Source: Phaeovibrio sulfidiphilus (GTDB taxonomy: Bacteria > Pseudomonadota > Alphaproteobacteria > Rhodospirillales > Rhodospirillaceae). Taken from it: 64,000 nucleotides of DNA. The notes below the pieces were generated by a model. The model did not search any database. It was given only the letters and a program-made list of their open reading frames with translations, and was not told the origin of the DNA. The translations under genes and the position numbers were made by a program. Of the stretch, positions 44,782 to 54,144 are shown piece after piece. The stretch covers positions 111,402-175,401 of the forward strand of contig NZ_JACZHT010000007.1 of assembly GCF_014861485.1 (NCBI RefSeq), in the 5' to 3' direction. Numbering within the stretch: position 1 is the first letter of the stretch; each line of letters starts with the position of its first letter.

Positions 44782-46095
44782 ATGACAGAGGCAACCAACG
44801 ACCGCAATTCGGTCACGATGATCGACAATCGGAGCGGGAAGTACTTCACGTTCCCCATCCTTCATGGAACGGTCGGCCCTGACGTGGTCGATTTCCGCCG
44901 CTTCTACGCGGAAACGGGCATGTTTTCCTATGATCCGGGGTATATGTCCACCGGTTCGTGCTCCTCGAAGATCACGTACATTGATGGCGACAAGGGAATC
45001 TTGCGCTATCGCGGCTATGACATCGTCGATCTGGCCGAGAACTGCACCTTCCTTGAGGTCTGCTACCTGCTGCTGACGGGTGAGCTGCCCAACGTCAAGG
45101 AAAAGCATGATTTCGAGGATACCATGCGGTATCACTCCATGCTCCACGAGCAGTTCCACCGCTTCCTGGACGGGTTCCGCCGCGACGCTCACCCCATGGC
45201 CATTCTCTGCGGTATGGCCGGCGCCCTCGCTGCCTTCTACCAGGACAGCATCGACATCCACGATCCCACCCAGCGCATGATCGCCCAGCACCGCCTGCTG
45301 GCCAAGATCCCCACCATGGTGGCCTGGGCCTACAAGTACTCCATCGGACAGCCCTTCCAGTACCCCCGCAACCGCCTGAACTACGCAGAGCGGTTCCTGG
45401 ACATGATGTTCCGCACGCCCTGTGACTCCTACGAGCCCAACCCGATCTTCGCCAAGGCTCTGGACCGCATCCTCGTCCTGCACGCGGACCACGAGCAGAA
45501 CGCGTCCACCTCCACGGTGCGCCTGACGGGCTCCTCGGGCGCGAACCCGTTTGCCTGTATCGCCGCCGGCATCGCCTCGCTCTGGGGACCGGCCCACGGC
45601 GGTGCGAACGAGGCGGTGCTGAACATGCTCCAGGAGATCGGCGATCCGTCCCGGGTCGGCGAGTACGTGAAGAAGGCCAAGGACAAGAACGATCCGTTCC
45701 GTCTGATGGGCTTCGGCCACCGGGTCTACAAGAACTACGACCCCCGCGCCCGGCTGATGGCCGAGACCTGCCGCGAGGTTCTCGACGCCACCGGAAACCG
45801 CGACGAGCCGCTTCTGAAGATCGCCATGGAGCTGGAGCGCATCGCCCTCGAGGACGATTACTTCATCGAGAAGAAGCTCTACCCGAACGTGGACTTCTAC
45901 TCGGGCATCGTGTTCCGTGCGATCGGGCTCCCGGTTGCCATGTTCACCCCGATGTTCGTTCTCGCCCGGGCCGTGGGCTGGATTGCCCAGTGGAAGGAGA
46001 TGATCGAGGACCCCGATCAGAAGATCGGCCGTCCCCGCCAGCTGTACCTTGGCAGCCCGGGCCGTCCGTTCGTGCCGCTGGACAAGCGGGGCTGA
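44782..46095 (+). CDS. gltA: Citrate synthase (type II)
   Basis: A 437-aa enzyme that condenses acetyl-CoA with oxaloacetate at the entry of the TCA cycle. Catalytic residues are seen in [17 protein letters not shown] and the Asp of NVDFYSG. The long N-terminal part with [24 protein letters not shown] is typical of the hexameric, NADH-sensitive bacterial type. AAGGGA precedes the ATG at 44782. A strong terminator follows. Confidence 0.96.
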   Translation: MTEATNDRNSVTMIDNRSGKYFTFPILHGTVGPDVVDFRRFYAETGMFSYDPGYMSTGSCSSKITYIDGDKGILRYRGYDIVDLAENCTFLEVCYLLLTGELPNVKEKHDFEDTMRYHSMLHEQFHRFLDGFRRDAHPMAILCGMAGALAAFYQDSIDIHDPTQRMIAQHRLLAKIPTMVAWAYKYSIGQPFQYPRNRLNYAERFLDMMFRTPCDSYEPNPIFAKALDRILVLHADHEQNASTSTVRLTGSSGANPFACIAAGIASLWGPAHGGANEAVLNMLQEIGDPSRVGEYVKKAKDKNDPFRLMGFGHRVYKNYDPRARLMAETCREVLDATGNRDEPLLKIAMELERIALEDDYFIEKKLYPNVDFYSGIVFRAIGLPVAMFTPMFVLARAVGWIAQWKEMIEDPDQKIGRPRQLYLGSPGRPFVPLDKRG

Positions 46096-46118
46096 TCGGG
46101 ACTATATCCCGGAAACGC

Positions 46119-46150
46119 GCGGGCCTGACCTCCGTCGGGCCCGCTTTTTT
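46119..46150 (+). terminator. Rho-independent terminator after gltA
   Basis: An 11-bp stem (46119-46129 with 46134-46144, one G-T pair), a 4-nt loop, then six T residues. Confidence 0.85.
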
Positions 46151-46178
46151 GTCATTCTGAAGTCCGGGGCTTTTTTCC

Positions 46179-46811
46179 ATGATGGAGTACAACAGGGACG
46201 CGGGGGACATCTATCGTCAGTCTTTCGCCATTATCCGGTCCGAGGCGAACCTCACGCGCATCCCGGCCGATCTCGAGCCCCTTGCGGTTCGGGTGGCCCA
46301 CGCCTGCGGGATGCCCGACGTGATTGATGATCTGGTGTTCACTCCCGGTGCCGGAACCGCGGGCCGGGTGGCTCTCGAGGCCGGTGCCCCCATTCTGGCG
46401 GACTGTATGATGGTGGCCTGGGGGGTGACCAAGGCCCGCCTGCCCGCCAACAACGAGGTGATCTGCACCCTGAACGATCCGTCGGTTCCGGGGCTTGCGG
46501 CCCGGATGCAGACCACCCGCAGCGCCGCTGCCCTGGAGCTCTGGCGTCCCCACCTGGAGGGGGCAATTGTTGGAATTGGCAATGCTCCCACGGCTTTGTT
46601 CCGTCTTCTTGAGATTCTGGATGAGCCCGATGCTCCCCGCCCGGCCCTGATTTTGGGCTTCCCGGTGGGCTTTGTGGGCGCGGTCGAGTCCAAGGATGCG
46701 CTGGCGGACAACTCGCGCGGTGTGCCCTTTGTGGCCGTGCGCGGTCGCCGGGGCGGCTCGGCCATGACGGCGGCGGCCATCAACGCTCTTGGCGTGGAAC
46801 AGTACACATGA
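46179..46811 (+). CDS. cobH: Precorrin-8X methylmutase
   Basis: A 210-aa enzyme that moves the methyl group from C11 to C12 to form hydrogenobyrinate in cobalamin synthesis. The catalytic His is in [10 protein letters not shown] near 40. The segment [22 protein letters not shown] and the C-terminal [13 protein letters not shown] are typical of CobH/CbiC. Two consecutive ATG codons (46179 and 46182) are possible starts; neither has a strong ribosome site. It overlaps cobI by 4 bp. Confidence 0.93.
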   Translation: MMEYNRDAGDIYRQSFAIIRSEANLTRIPADLEPLAVRVAHACGMPDVIDDLVFTPGAGTAGRVALEAGAPILADCMMVAWGVTKARLPANNEVICTLNDPSVPGLAARMQTTRSAAALELWRPHLEGAIVGIGNAPTALFRLLEILDEPDAPRPALILGFPVGFVGAVESKDALADNSRGVPFVAVRGRRGGSAMTAAAINALGVEQYT

Positions 46812-47542
46812 GCGGACAGCTTTTCGGTCTGGGGGTGGGCCCGGGCGATCCGGAACTGATGACCCTCAAGTCCCTGCGGCTTCTGAAGGACTCCCCGGTG
46901 GTGGCCTATCTGGCAGCCCGGGGGCGCAAGGGCCGGGCCCTGTCCATCGTGGAGGGCTTCCTGTCCGACAGCCAGGAGCGACTGCCTCTGGTGTATCCGG
47001 TGACGACCGAATCCCTTCCCTCCACCGCCGCCTATGATGCTCTTATTCGCCAGTTCTACGACGAGAGCGCCGAGGTTCTGGCCACCCGCCTTCAGGCCGG
47101 GCAGAACGTGGCCCTGGTGTGCGAGGGGGATCCGTTCTTCTATGGCTCGTTCATGTACTTCCATGACCGGCTGGCCGACCGCTTTCCCACCACGGTGGTT
47201 CCCGGTGTGTGCTCGGTCCTGGCCTGTGCGGCTGGTCTCGGAACGCCGCTCGTCTACCGCAACCAGACCCTGAGCGTCCTTTCGGGTGTCCTGCCCGAGG
47301 AGGAGCTGAAAGCCCGCCTCCGGGGAGCCGAGGCGGCGGCCATCATGAAGCTGGGCACCAACTACCGGAAGGTCCGCGCGGTCATCCGGGACCTGGGCCT
47401 TCTGGATCACGCGCTCTACGCCGAGCGCGCCACCATGGCGGACCAGCGCCTGTGCGCCCTGAAAGACCTGCCCGAGGATGAGAACGTGCCCTATTTCGCC
47501 ATGATTCTTTTGCCCGGAGACCGTTGGGAGGCCACGTCGTGA
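46808..47542 (+). CDS. cobI: Precorrin-2 C20-methyltransferase
   Basis: A 244-aa SAM-dependent tetrapyrrole methylase of the CobI/CbiL type. The N-terminal [13 protein letters not shown] and the [14 protein letters not shown] loop are family marks. It starts as ATGA over the cobH stop and ends as GTGA over the cobJ start, so cobH-cobI-cobJ are translated as one block. Confidence 0.94.
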   Translation: MSGQLFGLGVGPGDPELMTLKSLRLLKDSPVVAYLAARGRKGRALSIVEGFLSDSQERLPLVYPVTTESLPSTAAYDALIRQFYDESAEVLATRLQAGQNVALVCEGDPFFYGSFMYFHDRLADRFPTTVVPGVCSVLACAAGLGTPLVYRNQTLSVLSGVLPEEELKARLRGAEAAAIMKLGTNYRKVRAVIRDLGLLDHALYAERATMADQRLCALKDLPEDENVPYFAMILLPGDRWEATS

Positions 47543-48387
47543 CGGACTCCTCGGGGAACGCTCCGGCGGATACGGCTCTCGAGGCCGCCAGCGCCGTGTC
47601 GGCCGCGCCCAAAGACGGCGGGTGCGTCTACATTGTGGGGCTTGGGCCCGGCTCCCGGGATCTCATGGCCCCTGCGGCGCGCGACGCGCTGAGCCGTGCG
47701 GACCATATCGTCGGCTACGACACCTACGTGCAGATGGCCGGCCCCTTCCGGGAGGACCAGAAGGTTCATCCGTCGGACAACCGGGTCGAGCTCGACCGCT
47801 CGCGCCATGCTCTGGAGCTGGCGGCGGCCGGGGACACGGTGGCGGTGGTGTCATCGGGCGATCCCGGAATTTTTGCCATGGCAGCCGCGGTCCTTGAGGT
47901 TCTGGACACGGAGACGGATCCGCGCCTGCGGGCCGTGCGGGTCGTCGTCATTCCCGGCATTACCGCAGCCCAGGCCACGGCCTCGCGCATCGGGGCGCCC
48001 CTTGGCCATGATTTCTGCGTGATGTCCCTTTCGGACAACCTGAAGCCGTGGGATATTATCGAGAGGCGCCTGCGTCTGGCGGCCGAGGCCGATTTTGTGA
48101 TTGCGCTTTACAATCCCATATCGAAAGCCCGCCCCCATCAGCTGGCGACGGCCTTTGACATTCTGCGCTCGGTTCGCACCCCCGACACGCCGGTGGTGCT
48201 CGGGCGCGACGTGGACCGCGAGGGGGAGAGCCTGACGGTGACAACCCTGGGGGCGGTCCGCCCCGAGCAGGTGGACATGCGCACCTGCGTTATTGTCGGC
48301 TCGTCCCGGACACGGCTTCTGCCCCGGGATGACGGGTCCATCATGGTGTACACCCCGCGGTTCTATCCCTGCGGGGAGGGCGCCTGA
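47539..48387 (+). CDS. cobJ: Precorrin-3B C17-methyltransferase
   Basis: A 282-aa SAM-dependent enzyme that contracts the corrin ring. The motifs are [26 protein letters not shown] and [15 protein letters not shown] at 47539 is preferred: it overlaps the cobI stop as GTGA and has TTGGGAGG 7 nt upstream. An earlier TTG is inside that ribosome site. The first ~30 residues are Ala/Ser-rich. cobG, cobK, cobL and cobM are not in the window. Confidence 0.93.
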   Translation: MTDSSGNAPADTALEAASAVSAAPKDGGCVYIVGLGPGSRDLMAPAARDALSRADHIVGYDTYVQMAGPFREDQKVHPSDNRVELDRSRHALELAAAGDTVAVVSSGDPGIFAMAAAVLEVLDTETDPRLRAVRVVVIPGITAAQATASRIGAPLGHDFCVMSLSDNLKPWDIIERRLRLAAEADFVIALYNPISKARPHQLATAFDILRSVRTPDTPVVLGRDVDREGESLTVTTLGAVRPEQVDMRTCVIVGSSRTRLLPRDDGSIMVYTPRFYPCGEGA

Positions 48388-48449
48388 GGGGCGGGAGACC
48401 GTTCCGGGACTGTGTTCACAACCACCCAAAACACGAGGACTTTTCAACA

Positions 48450-49569
48450 ATGCGTGCCGAACATCAGGCTTTGGTTGACAAGATCAAGCAGTCGACAGCA
48501 CTGCTGAGGAGGCATCTTTGACTGGGATAACGCCCTTCGACGCCTCGACGAACTGAACGCCCTGTCCGAGGATCCCGAACTCTGGAACAACGCCTCCCGG
48601 GCCCAGACCCTCATGCGCGAGCGCAACTGGCTGGGTGATTCCATCAAGGGGGTGCGGGACCTGGAGCAGGGGCTGGAGGACGCCCTGACCCTGATCGAGC
48701 TCGGCGACGCCGAGGACGACGCGGAGACCGTCGCCGAGGGTGAGGCCCAGCTGGAGCAGCTGGCCCGCACGGCCGGACAGAAGGAGCTGGAAAGCCTTCT
48801 TTCGGGCGAGGCGGACTCGAACGACTGCTACCTCGAGGTCAACGCCGGTGCCGGCGGAACCGAGGCCCAGGACTGGGCCCAGATGCTTTTGCGCATGTAC
48901 ACCCGCTGGGCCGAGGCCCACGGCTACAAGGTCGAGTATCTGGAGGAAAGCGACGGCGAGGAGGCGGGCATCAAGTCCGCAACCGTCCGGATCGACGGCC
49001 GCAACGCCTATGGCTGGCTGAAGACCGAAAGCGGTGTCCACCGTCTTGTGCGCATCTCGCCCTATGACTCCTCGGCGCGCCGTCACACGAGCTTCTCCTC
49101 CGTCTGGGTCTACCCGGTGGTGGATGACAGCATCGATATCGTGATCGAGGAGAAGGACTGCCGCATCGACGTCTACCGGGCGTCGGGCGCGGGTGGCCAG
49201 CACGTGAACCGGACGGAATCCGCGGTGCGCATCACCCACAATCCCACGGGAATTGTGGTGCAGTGCCAGACCCAGCGCTCCCAGCATCAGAACAAGGACG
49301 CGTGCTGGAAGATGCTGCGCGCCCGCCTCTACGAGCTGGAGCTCCAGAAGCGCGAGGCCGAGGCTCGGGCCCTGGAGGACACCAAGACCGACATCGGCTG
49401 GGGCCACCAGATCCGGTCCTACGTTCTCCAGCCGTACCAGATGGTCAAGGATCTCCGCACCCACGTCGAGACCTCCGACACCTCGGGGGTTCTGGACGGG
49501 GATCTGGACCAGTTCATGGCGGCCTCCCTTGCCTCGCGGCTTGGAGGTGCCGAGGACGCGGCCGGCTAG
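48450..49569 (+). CDS. prfB: Peptide chain release factor 2, with programmed +1 frameshift
   Basis: RF2 recognises UGA and UAA stop codons. The gene starts with ATG at 48450 (MRAEHQAL) and meets an in-frame TGA at 48519-48521 after 23 codons. Just before it are AGGAGG (48507-48512), CAT and the slippery CTT-TGA-C, the classical autoregulatory +1 frameshift site. After the shift the frame runs to 49569, giving about 372 aa. The stop-reading tripeptide is SPY near 203 (SPF in E. coli; the Tyr form is common in alphaproteobacteria). The GGQ motif is near 248. Low RF2 favours the shift and so restores its level. Automated callers often split or truncate this gene. Confidence 0.96.
48507..48522 (+). 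promoter_or_regulatory. prfB +1 programmed frameshift element
   Basis: Internal Shine-Dalgarno-like AGGAGG (48507-48512), then CAT, then CTT TGA C. The ribosome slips one base forward on CTT, so TGA becomes part of a GAC codon. Confidence 0.95.
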
Positions 49570-49601
49570 GCCGGACACGGCGCGCCTTCAGGGGAGGAAG
49601 G

Positions 49602-49630
49602 GGCCCCGGGGCGTTTTCCCCGGGCCTTTT
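49602..49630 (+). terminator. Rho-independent terminator after prfB
   Basis: GGCCCCGGGG (49602-49611) pairs with CCCCGGGCC (49618-49626) with one bulged base, followed by four T residues. Confidence 0.55.
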
Positions 49631-49698
49631 CCATCCCCGCCGTGCCCCGCTGTCCGGCGCCTTGCAGAGCGTTCTGCCCGGCGCTGCCCTTCAGGGGG

Positions 49699-49818
49699 TG
49701 CCCGTCCGGCGCCCCCAGGGCTTTTCGTCCGCGCCCCTCCGGGGTGTCCGTCTGGCGCCCCTCCGGGGGTGTCCGTCTGGCGCCCCTCCGGGGGTGTCCG
49801 TCTGGCGCCCCTCCGGGG
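49699..49818. repeat. 25-bp tandem repeat array, about five copies
   Basis: Three practically identical units (49745-49769, 49770-49794, 49795-49818), each starting TGTCCGTCTGGCGCCCC, are preceded by two degenerate copies from 49699. The period of 25 is not a multiple of three, so the array is unlikely to be coding. Confidence 0.92.
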
Positions 49819-49932
49819 CGACGCAGCCCCCACACCGGTCGGGACCGGAGACTCTCCGGTCCGCGTTTTCTTTCCGGGTTCCGGGCGGCCAGCCGTGGCT
49901 GCGCGCGGATCCGGGCCTGGCGGTTGTTGAAC

Positions 49933-50904
49933 ATGTCGATTGTTTCGGTCACGTCGCTTCAGAAGTGCTATCAGGAGTCCGTCGTTCTTCGGGACATCAG
50001 CTTCTCCGTGGAGGAGGGCGAGGTCTTCGGGATCGTCGGCCACTCGGGTGCGGGCAAGTCCACCCTTCTGCGCTGTCTCAACGGCCTCGAGGGCTATGAC
50101 AGCGGCTCCGTGCATGTCATGGGCCGCGAGGTGGGGGATCTGGATCCGGCCGGGATCCGCCTTCTGCGCCGCGACATGGGCATGATCTTCCAGACCTTCA
50201 ATCTGCTCTCGTCCCTGAGCGTTCTGGAGAACGTGCTGCTGCCCCTGAGGCTCTGGCACGTGCCGGCGGCCGAGCGGGAGGCGAGGGCGGGCGAGCTCCT
50301 GCGGCTTGTGGGCCTGTATGAGCGCCGGTTCGAGCGGGTCTCGGCCCTGTCCGGCGGGCAGAAGCAGCGGGTGGGCATTGCCCGCGCCCTGGCCCTGTCC
50401 CCCAAGGTTCTGCTGTGCGACGAGGCCACCTCGGCTCTGGATCCGGGCACCACCATTTCCATCCTGGACCTTCTGCTGGATATCCGCACCAGCCTGGGGC
50501 TCACCATCGTGTTCGTCACCCACCAGATGGAGGCGGTCAAGCGCGCCTGTGACCGGATCATGCTTCTGGACGGCGGGCAGATCCAGGGCACCGGTCCCAC
50601 CGACCGCTTCTTCCTTGCGCCGTCGGAGGATCTGCGGCGCCTGGTGCAGGACGAGTACGCCCAGTTTCCCGGGGGCACCAACATCCGGCTGTGGTTCCCG
50701 AGGGAGATTGCGCGCGACGCGGTGATCACCTCCATGGCCCGGGCCCTGGACGTGGATTTCGCCATCGTCGGCGGCAAGCTGGAGCGCTATGCGGATGATG
50801 TCCGGGGCTTTCTGGTGATCAACGTCCCGGATCCGGACCGGGAGAGGGTTCTGGCCTACCTCGAGGCCAAAAAGCTGTATTGGGAGGTTCTGGGCAATGA
50901 GTAA
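49933..50904 (+). CDS. metN: Methionine ABC transporter ATP-binding protein
   Basis: The 323-aa ATPase subunit of the MetNIQ importer. Walker A is GHSGAGKST near 36-44, the signature LSGGQKQRV, and Walker B LLCDEATSALDP. The C-terminal NIL domain (about 245-323) is the methionine-sensing, inhibitory domain of this family. The ATG at 49933 gives MSIVSVTSL; the ribosome site is weak and the upstream open frame runs through the repeat array. Overlaps metI by 8 bp. Confidence 0.92.
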   Translation: MSIVSVTSLQKCYQESVVLRDISFSVEEGEVFGIVGHSGAGKSTLLRCLNGLEGYDSGSVHVMGREVGDLDPAGIRLLRRDMGMIFQTFNLLSSLSVLENVLLPLRLWHVPAAEREARAGELLRLVGLYERRFERVSALSGGQKQRVGIARALALSPKVLLCDEATSALDPGTTISILDLLLDIRTSLGLTIVFVTHQMEAVKRACDRIMLLDGGQIQGTGPTDRFFLAPSEDLRRLVQDEYAQFPGGTNIRLWFPREIARDAVITSMARALDVDFAIVGGKLERYADDVRGFLVINVPDPDRERVLAYLEAKKLYWEVLGNE

Positions 50905-51604
50905 CCTGGTTTCGGCGCTTCTCTCGTTTCCGGCCGGTGTTGTGGACTCCCTGATGCGCAATCAGGACGCCCTGTTCCCGGCGTTCGGCGAAACCCTCTA
51001 CATGGTCGGCGCCTCCACCGTCCTGTCGTTTGCCCTGGGCTTTTTCCTGGCCGTGGTGATGATCCTGTCCGGCCCCAAGGGACTGAACCCGGCGCCGCGT
51101 CTGTATTCGGTTCTCGATATCGTGGTGGATCTGGGCCGCTCGCTGCCGTTCATCATCCTGATCATCGCCATCATGCCCTTCACCCGCCTGGTTATGGGCA
51201 CCGCCATTGGCACCACCGCCACCATCCTGCCCCTGACCGTGGCGGCCGCGCCCTTTGCGGCCCGGCTGATCGAGGCCAATTTCCTGGAGGTGGACCGGGG
51301 CGTGATCGAGGCTGCCCGCTCGTTCGGGGCGACGAATGCCCAGATCGTGTTCCGGGTTCTTGTGCCCGAGGCCCTGCCGGCCATCGCCCTGAACGTCTCG
51401 GTTCTGGGAATAGCGCTTGTGGGCTACTCCGCCATGGCCGGGACCGTGGGCGGAGGCGGCCTGGGGGATCTGGCCTACCGTCTTGGCTACGTGGGCTATG
51501 AGACCGACGTGACCCTGTGGTGCGTCATTCTTCTGGTGGCTCTGGTGACCGTGATCCAGAAGGCCGGGAACCTGATCTACAGCCGCCTGCGCCCGGACGC
51601 CTGA
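50897..51604 (+). CDS. metI: Methionine ABC transporter permease
   Basis: A 235-aa inner-membrane permease with about five hydrophobic segments and the EAA loop EVDRGVIEAARSFGATNAQIVFRVLVPEALP, which docks to MetN. It starts inside the end of metN and is clearly co-translated. metQ follows after 153 bp. Confidence 0.93.
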   Translation: MSNLVSALLSFPAGVVDSLMRNQDALFPAFGETLYMVGASTVLSFALGFFLAVVMILSGPKGLNPAPRLYSVLDIVVDLGRSLPFIILIIAIMPFTRLVMGTAIGTTATILPLTVAAAPFAARLIEANFLEVDRGVIEAARSFGATNAQIVFRVLVPEALPAIALNVSVLGIALVGYSAMAGTVGGGGLGDLAYRLGYVGYETDVTLWCVILLVALVTVIQKAGNLIYSRLRPDA

Positions 51605-51709
51605 CCCTCGTGACGGCAGGGGGCGTCGGGGCCCCCGGACAACGGGACAGCCCGCCGGACTGCGGGGCTGCCTCCTGCCAAAGCCGGCTCCCCCTTGCGA
51701 AGGAACGGT

Positions 51710-51737
51710 TTGCACTCCATCTTGTCTCTCTTACACT
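51710..51737 (+). promoter_or_regulatory. Predicted internal promoter before metQ
   Basis: TTGCAC (51710-51715), 16-bp spacer, TACACT (51732-51737), about 20 bp before the metQ ATG. It could raise the level of the binding protein over the membrane parts. Confidence 0.4.
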
Positions 51738-51757
51738 GACCGGCTGGAGGTACAGAC

Positions 51758-52579
51758 ATGAAAAGACGGCTTTTTGCACTCCCGGGCCTTGCCCTGGCCC
51801 TGCTCCTGGGATTTGGAGCATCCGCACAGGCGAAGGACACGATTGTAGTCGGGGTCACGCCCTTTCCCCACCGGGCCATTATGGAAAAAGCCGCTCCGCT
51901 TCTGAAGGCCAAGGGCTATGACCTTGTGATCCGGGACTTTTCCGACTATGTGCAGCCGAATATTGCCCTGGCCGAGGGCAGCCTGGACGCCAACTTTCAC
52001 CAGCACATCCCCTACCTGGACACCACGAAGGTCCAGCGCGGTCTGGATCTGACCTGGGTTGCCAAGGTGCATATCGAGCCCCTGGGCCTGTACTCGAAGA
52101 AGATCCAGAACATTTCCGAGCTGAAAAAGGGCGACATCATCTCCCTGCCCAATGATCCCTCGAACGGCTCGCGCGCCCTGCGCCTTCTGGCCGCCCACGG
52201 GCTGATCACCCTGAAGGACAAGGATCTGGTCACGGTCCGTGATGTGGTCGACAACCCGCTGGGCCTGAAGCTGGTGGAACTGGACGCCGCCCAGCTTCCC
52301 CGCACCCTGGTGGACGTGACGGCCTCGGTGATCAACACCAATTTTGCGGTGCAGGGGGGCCTTATCCCCATCCGCGACGCCCTTTTGATCGAGGACGCGG
52401 ATTCCCCCTACGTGAACGTCGTTGTGGTTCGCACGTCGGATCGGGACCAGCCCTGGGTTCGGGCGCTCGTGGAGGCGGTGAACTCGCCCGAGGTACGGGC
52501 CTTTATCGTGGACGATCTGGCATCCCGGGGCATCGTCCCGGCGTTTGATGTCCCCGCTGCTGAACCGGCGGCGAAGTAG
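51758..52579 (+). CDS. metQ: Methionine-binding protein of the ABC transporter (NlpA family)
   Basis: The 273-aa substrate-binding protein. A signal peptide ends at ASAQA before KDTIVVGVTPFPH. There is no lipobox Cys, so this MetQ is soluble in the periplasm instead of a lipoprotein. The NlpA-family core is visible in VQPNIALAEGSLDANFHQHIPYLD and ISLPNDPSNGSRALRLL. TGGAGG 7 nt before the ATG supports the start. A perfect terminator ends the operon. Confidence 0.92.
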   Translation: MKRRLFALPGLALALLLGFGASAQAKDTIVVGVTPFPHRAIMEKAAPLLKAKGYDLVIRDFSDYVQPNIALAEGSLDANFHQHIPYLDTTKVQRGLDLTWVAKVHIEPLGLYSKKIQNISELKKGDIISLPNDPSNGSRALRLLAAHGLITLKDKDLVTVRDVVDNPLGLKLVELDAAQLPRTLVDVTASVINTNFAVQGGLIPIRDALLIEDADSPYVNVVVVRTSDRDQPWVRALVEAVNSPEVRAFIVDDLASRGIVPAFDVPAAEPAAK

Positions 52580-52666
52580 GGGACAGCGGCGGGAGCGCCC
52601 GGCTTCGCAACGGCGCCTCCCGCACATCCCCGGTCACGGCCCGGGGGCCCCGGTGAATGCCTGTCA

Positions 52667-52696
52667 GGTCCGGAACGTCGGTTCCGGGCCTTTTTT
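52667..52696 (+). terminator. Rho-independent terminator after metQ
   Basis: A 10-bp stem (52667-52676 with 52681-52690, one T-G pair), a 4-nt loop and six T residues. Confidence 0.88.
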
Positions 52697-52892
52697 GTGG
52701 CCGTAATGCGGGTGATGCGGGCGTGTCCCCAGGGGCGCCCCGGTGAGCCCGGAACTTACACCCTCCTGCCGACCTGGCATGGCTTCCGCCTGCGTGCGGG
52801 CCGCTGCGTCCGTCGTGCCTTTCCCGGACAGTCCCGGGGGCGGACGATGGCCGTGCGGTGGCCGGAGTGGGGCTGGGGTGGTGGTGGCGGGA

Positions 52893-54002
52893 TTACCCTG
52901 TGTGACCCGCCCTGGCGGACTCCGGATCCCGTGGGCTCGGGCGGTCCAGGGGGGCTTTCCGGTAGCGTTCCGGGGACAGGCCCGTCCAGCCGACAAACGC
53001 CCGGTAGAAGGCCGAGGTGTCCGCGTAGCCCAGTTCCTGGGCAATGTGCTCGATTCCCAGATCCGTCTTCACAAGCCGTGAGCAGGCCAGATCCCGCCGG
53101 ACCCCGCTCTTGAGAGCCCGAAACGAGGTTCCCTCGGCGGCCAGGCGTCTTTCCAGGGTGCGCGGTGACTGGTGCAGGTGCCGGGCAATGTCGCCCAGGG
53201 CGGGGTTTTCCCCGATCCGGGTTCGCAGGGCCTCCTGAACCCGCACGCCGGTCTCCCGGTCCCGGCGGTAGAGCATCGATATGCGCCCCGGCGCCCCCTT
53301 CAGGAAGGCGTTCAGGTCCGCCTCGTGACGGCGCACGGGCAGGTCCAGAAGGGGCACGGAAAAGCGGGCGACCAGGGCCGGGGCCCCGAAGCTGTAGCGC
53401 GCGCTGTAGACCAGCTCGTAGTCGGCGGCGTGGCCGGGAGCCGGGTAGGGGAAGGCCACCTGGTCCAGGGGCACCGGGCGCGCCACAAGCCAACACGCAA
53501 TGCAGTGGAGCAGGCGCAACAGCCACTCGAAGGCAAAGACCCGCGCGGGGTCATCCGCCTGCTCGGACAGGGGGCGCACCTCCCGGATTGTCAGCTCCGC
53601 GTGGGTCTCCCGGCGGGTGAGTGTGACCTCCAGGTCGTCCAGCACCAGGGACAGGAACCGCCGGGCCCGGTCAAGGCCCTCCTCCAGGGTGGCGGCGCCC
53701 AGAACGCTCCGGCACAGGAACTCGAAGGTTCCGGGGCGCAGGGGCCGGGAAAAGAGGCAGACGGCCTCGTCCTGGCTGCGGGCAATGGCCCGATTGAACA
53801 GCTCCGCATAGCGGCTGACAGGAAGGCGGCCGCCCCGCTGCGCGGTCTCGCCGGCCTCCCGTTCCAGAAGGTCGTCCACCGGGATATTGCTGCGCACAAG
53901 CCCCGACAGCATGCCCGAGACAAACCCCATGGACACATCGCCCCGTCCGGCCGAGCCCTCTCCCCCGTCCCGGGGCCGGGTTTCCGATATTGTTATGGGC
54001 AC
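52893..54002 (-). CDS. AraC-family transcriptional regulator
   Basis: A 369-aa regulator with an N-terminal arabinose-binding-like/OruR-type domain (about 30-230) and a C-terminal AraC double helix-turn-helix (about 265-350, LGDIARHLHQSPRTLERRLAAEGTSF and LGIEHIAQELGYADTSAFYRAFVGWTGLSPERYR). GTG at 54002 is used because GGGGGAGGA lies 4-5 nt upstream; an in-frame ATG at 53930 would give the more usual 345 aa. It is divergent from icmF with a 142-bp shared region, so it likely controls the acyl-CoA genes to its right. The inducer is unknown. Confidence 0.88.
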   Translation of the reverse strand: MPITISETRPRDGGEGSAGRGDVSMGFVSGMLSGLVRSNIPVDDLLEREAGETAQRGGRLPVSRYAELFNRAIARSQDEAVCLFSRPLRPGTFEFLCRSVLGAATLEEGLDRARRFLSLVLDDLEVTLTRRETHAELTIREVRPLSEQADDPARVFAFEWLLRLLHCIACWLVARPVPLDQVAFPYPAPGHAADYELVYSARYSFGAPALVARFSVPLLDLPVRRHEADLNAFLKGAPGRISMLYRRDRETGVRVQEALRTRIGENPALGDIARHLHQSPRTLERRLAAEGTSFRALKSGVRRDLACSRLVKTDLGIEHIAQELGYADTSAFYRAFVGWTGLSPERYRKAPLDRPSPRDPESARAGHTG

Positions 54003-54144
54003 AGCGTCCTCCCCCTGTGACCGGTCTCGCCACAGCTCCGACTACATTGGCGGATTTTACATGAAAGCTGTCATGAGCTGCAATGGCCCGGCGCACCGGC
54101 CCCGGCTACAGTCCGGGAAAACTCACGCCGCCGGGGAGGCTCTC

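Larger units (their letters stand above)
49570..49932. other. Intergenic between prfB and metN
   Basis: Holds the prfB terminator and the 25-bp repeat array. The last 115 bp before metN are GC-rich with no clear promoter or riboswitch fold. Confidence 0.5.

Noticed and set aside
49699..49818. The 25-bp array as a CRISPR
   Set aside because: Units are head to tail without unique spacers, and there are no cas genes.
49819..49932. A SAM riboswitch in front of metN
   Set aside because: I could not find the conserved cores or the pseudoknot pairing of SAM-I, SAM-II or SAM-IV types in this short GC-rich stretch.
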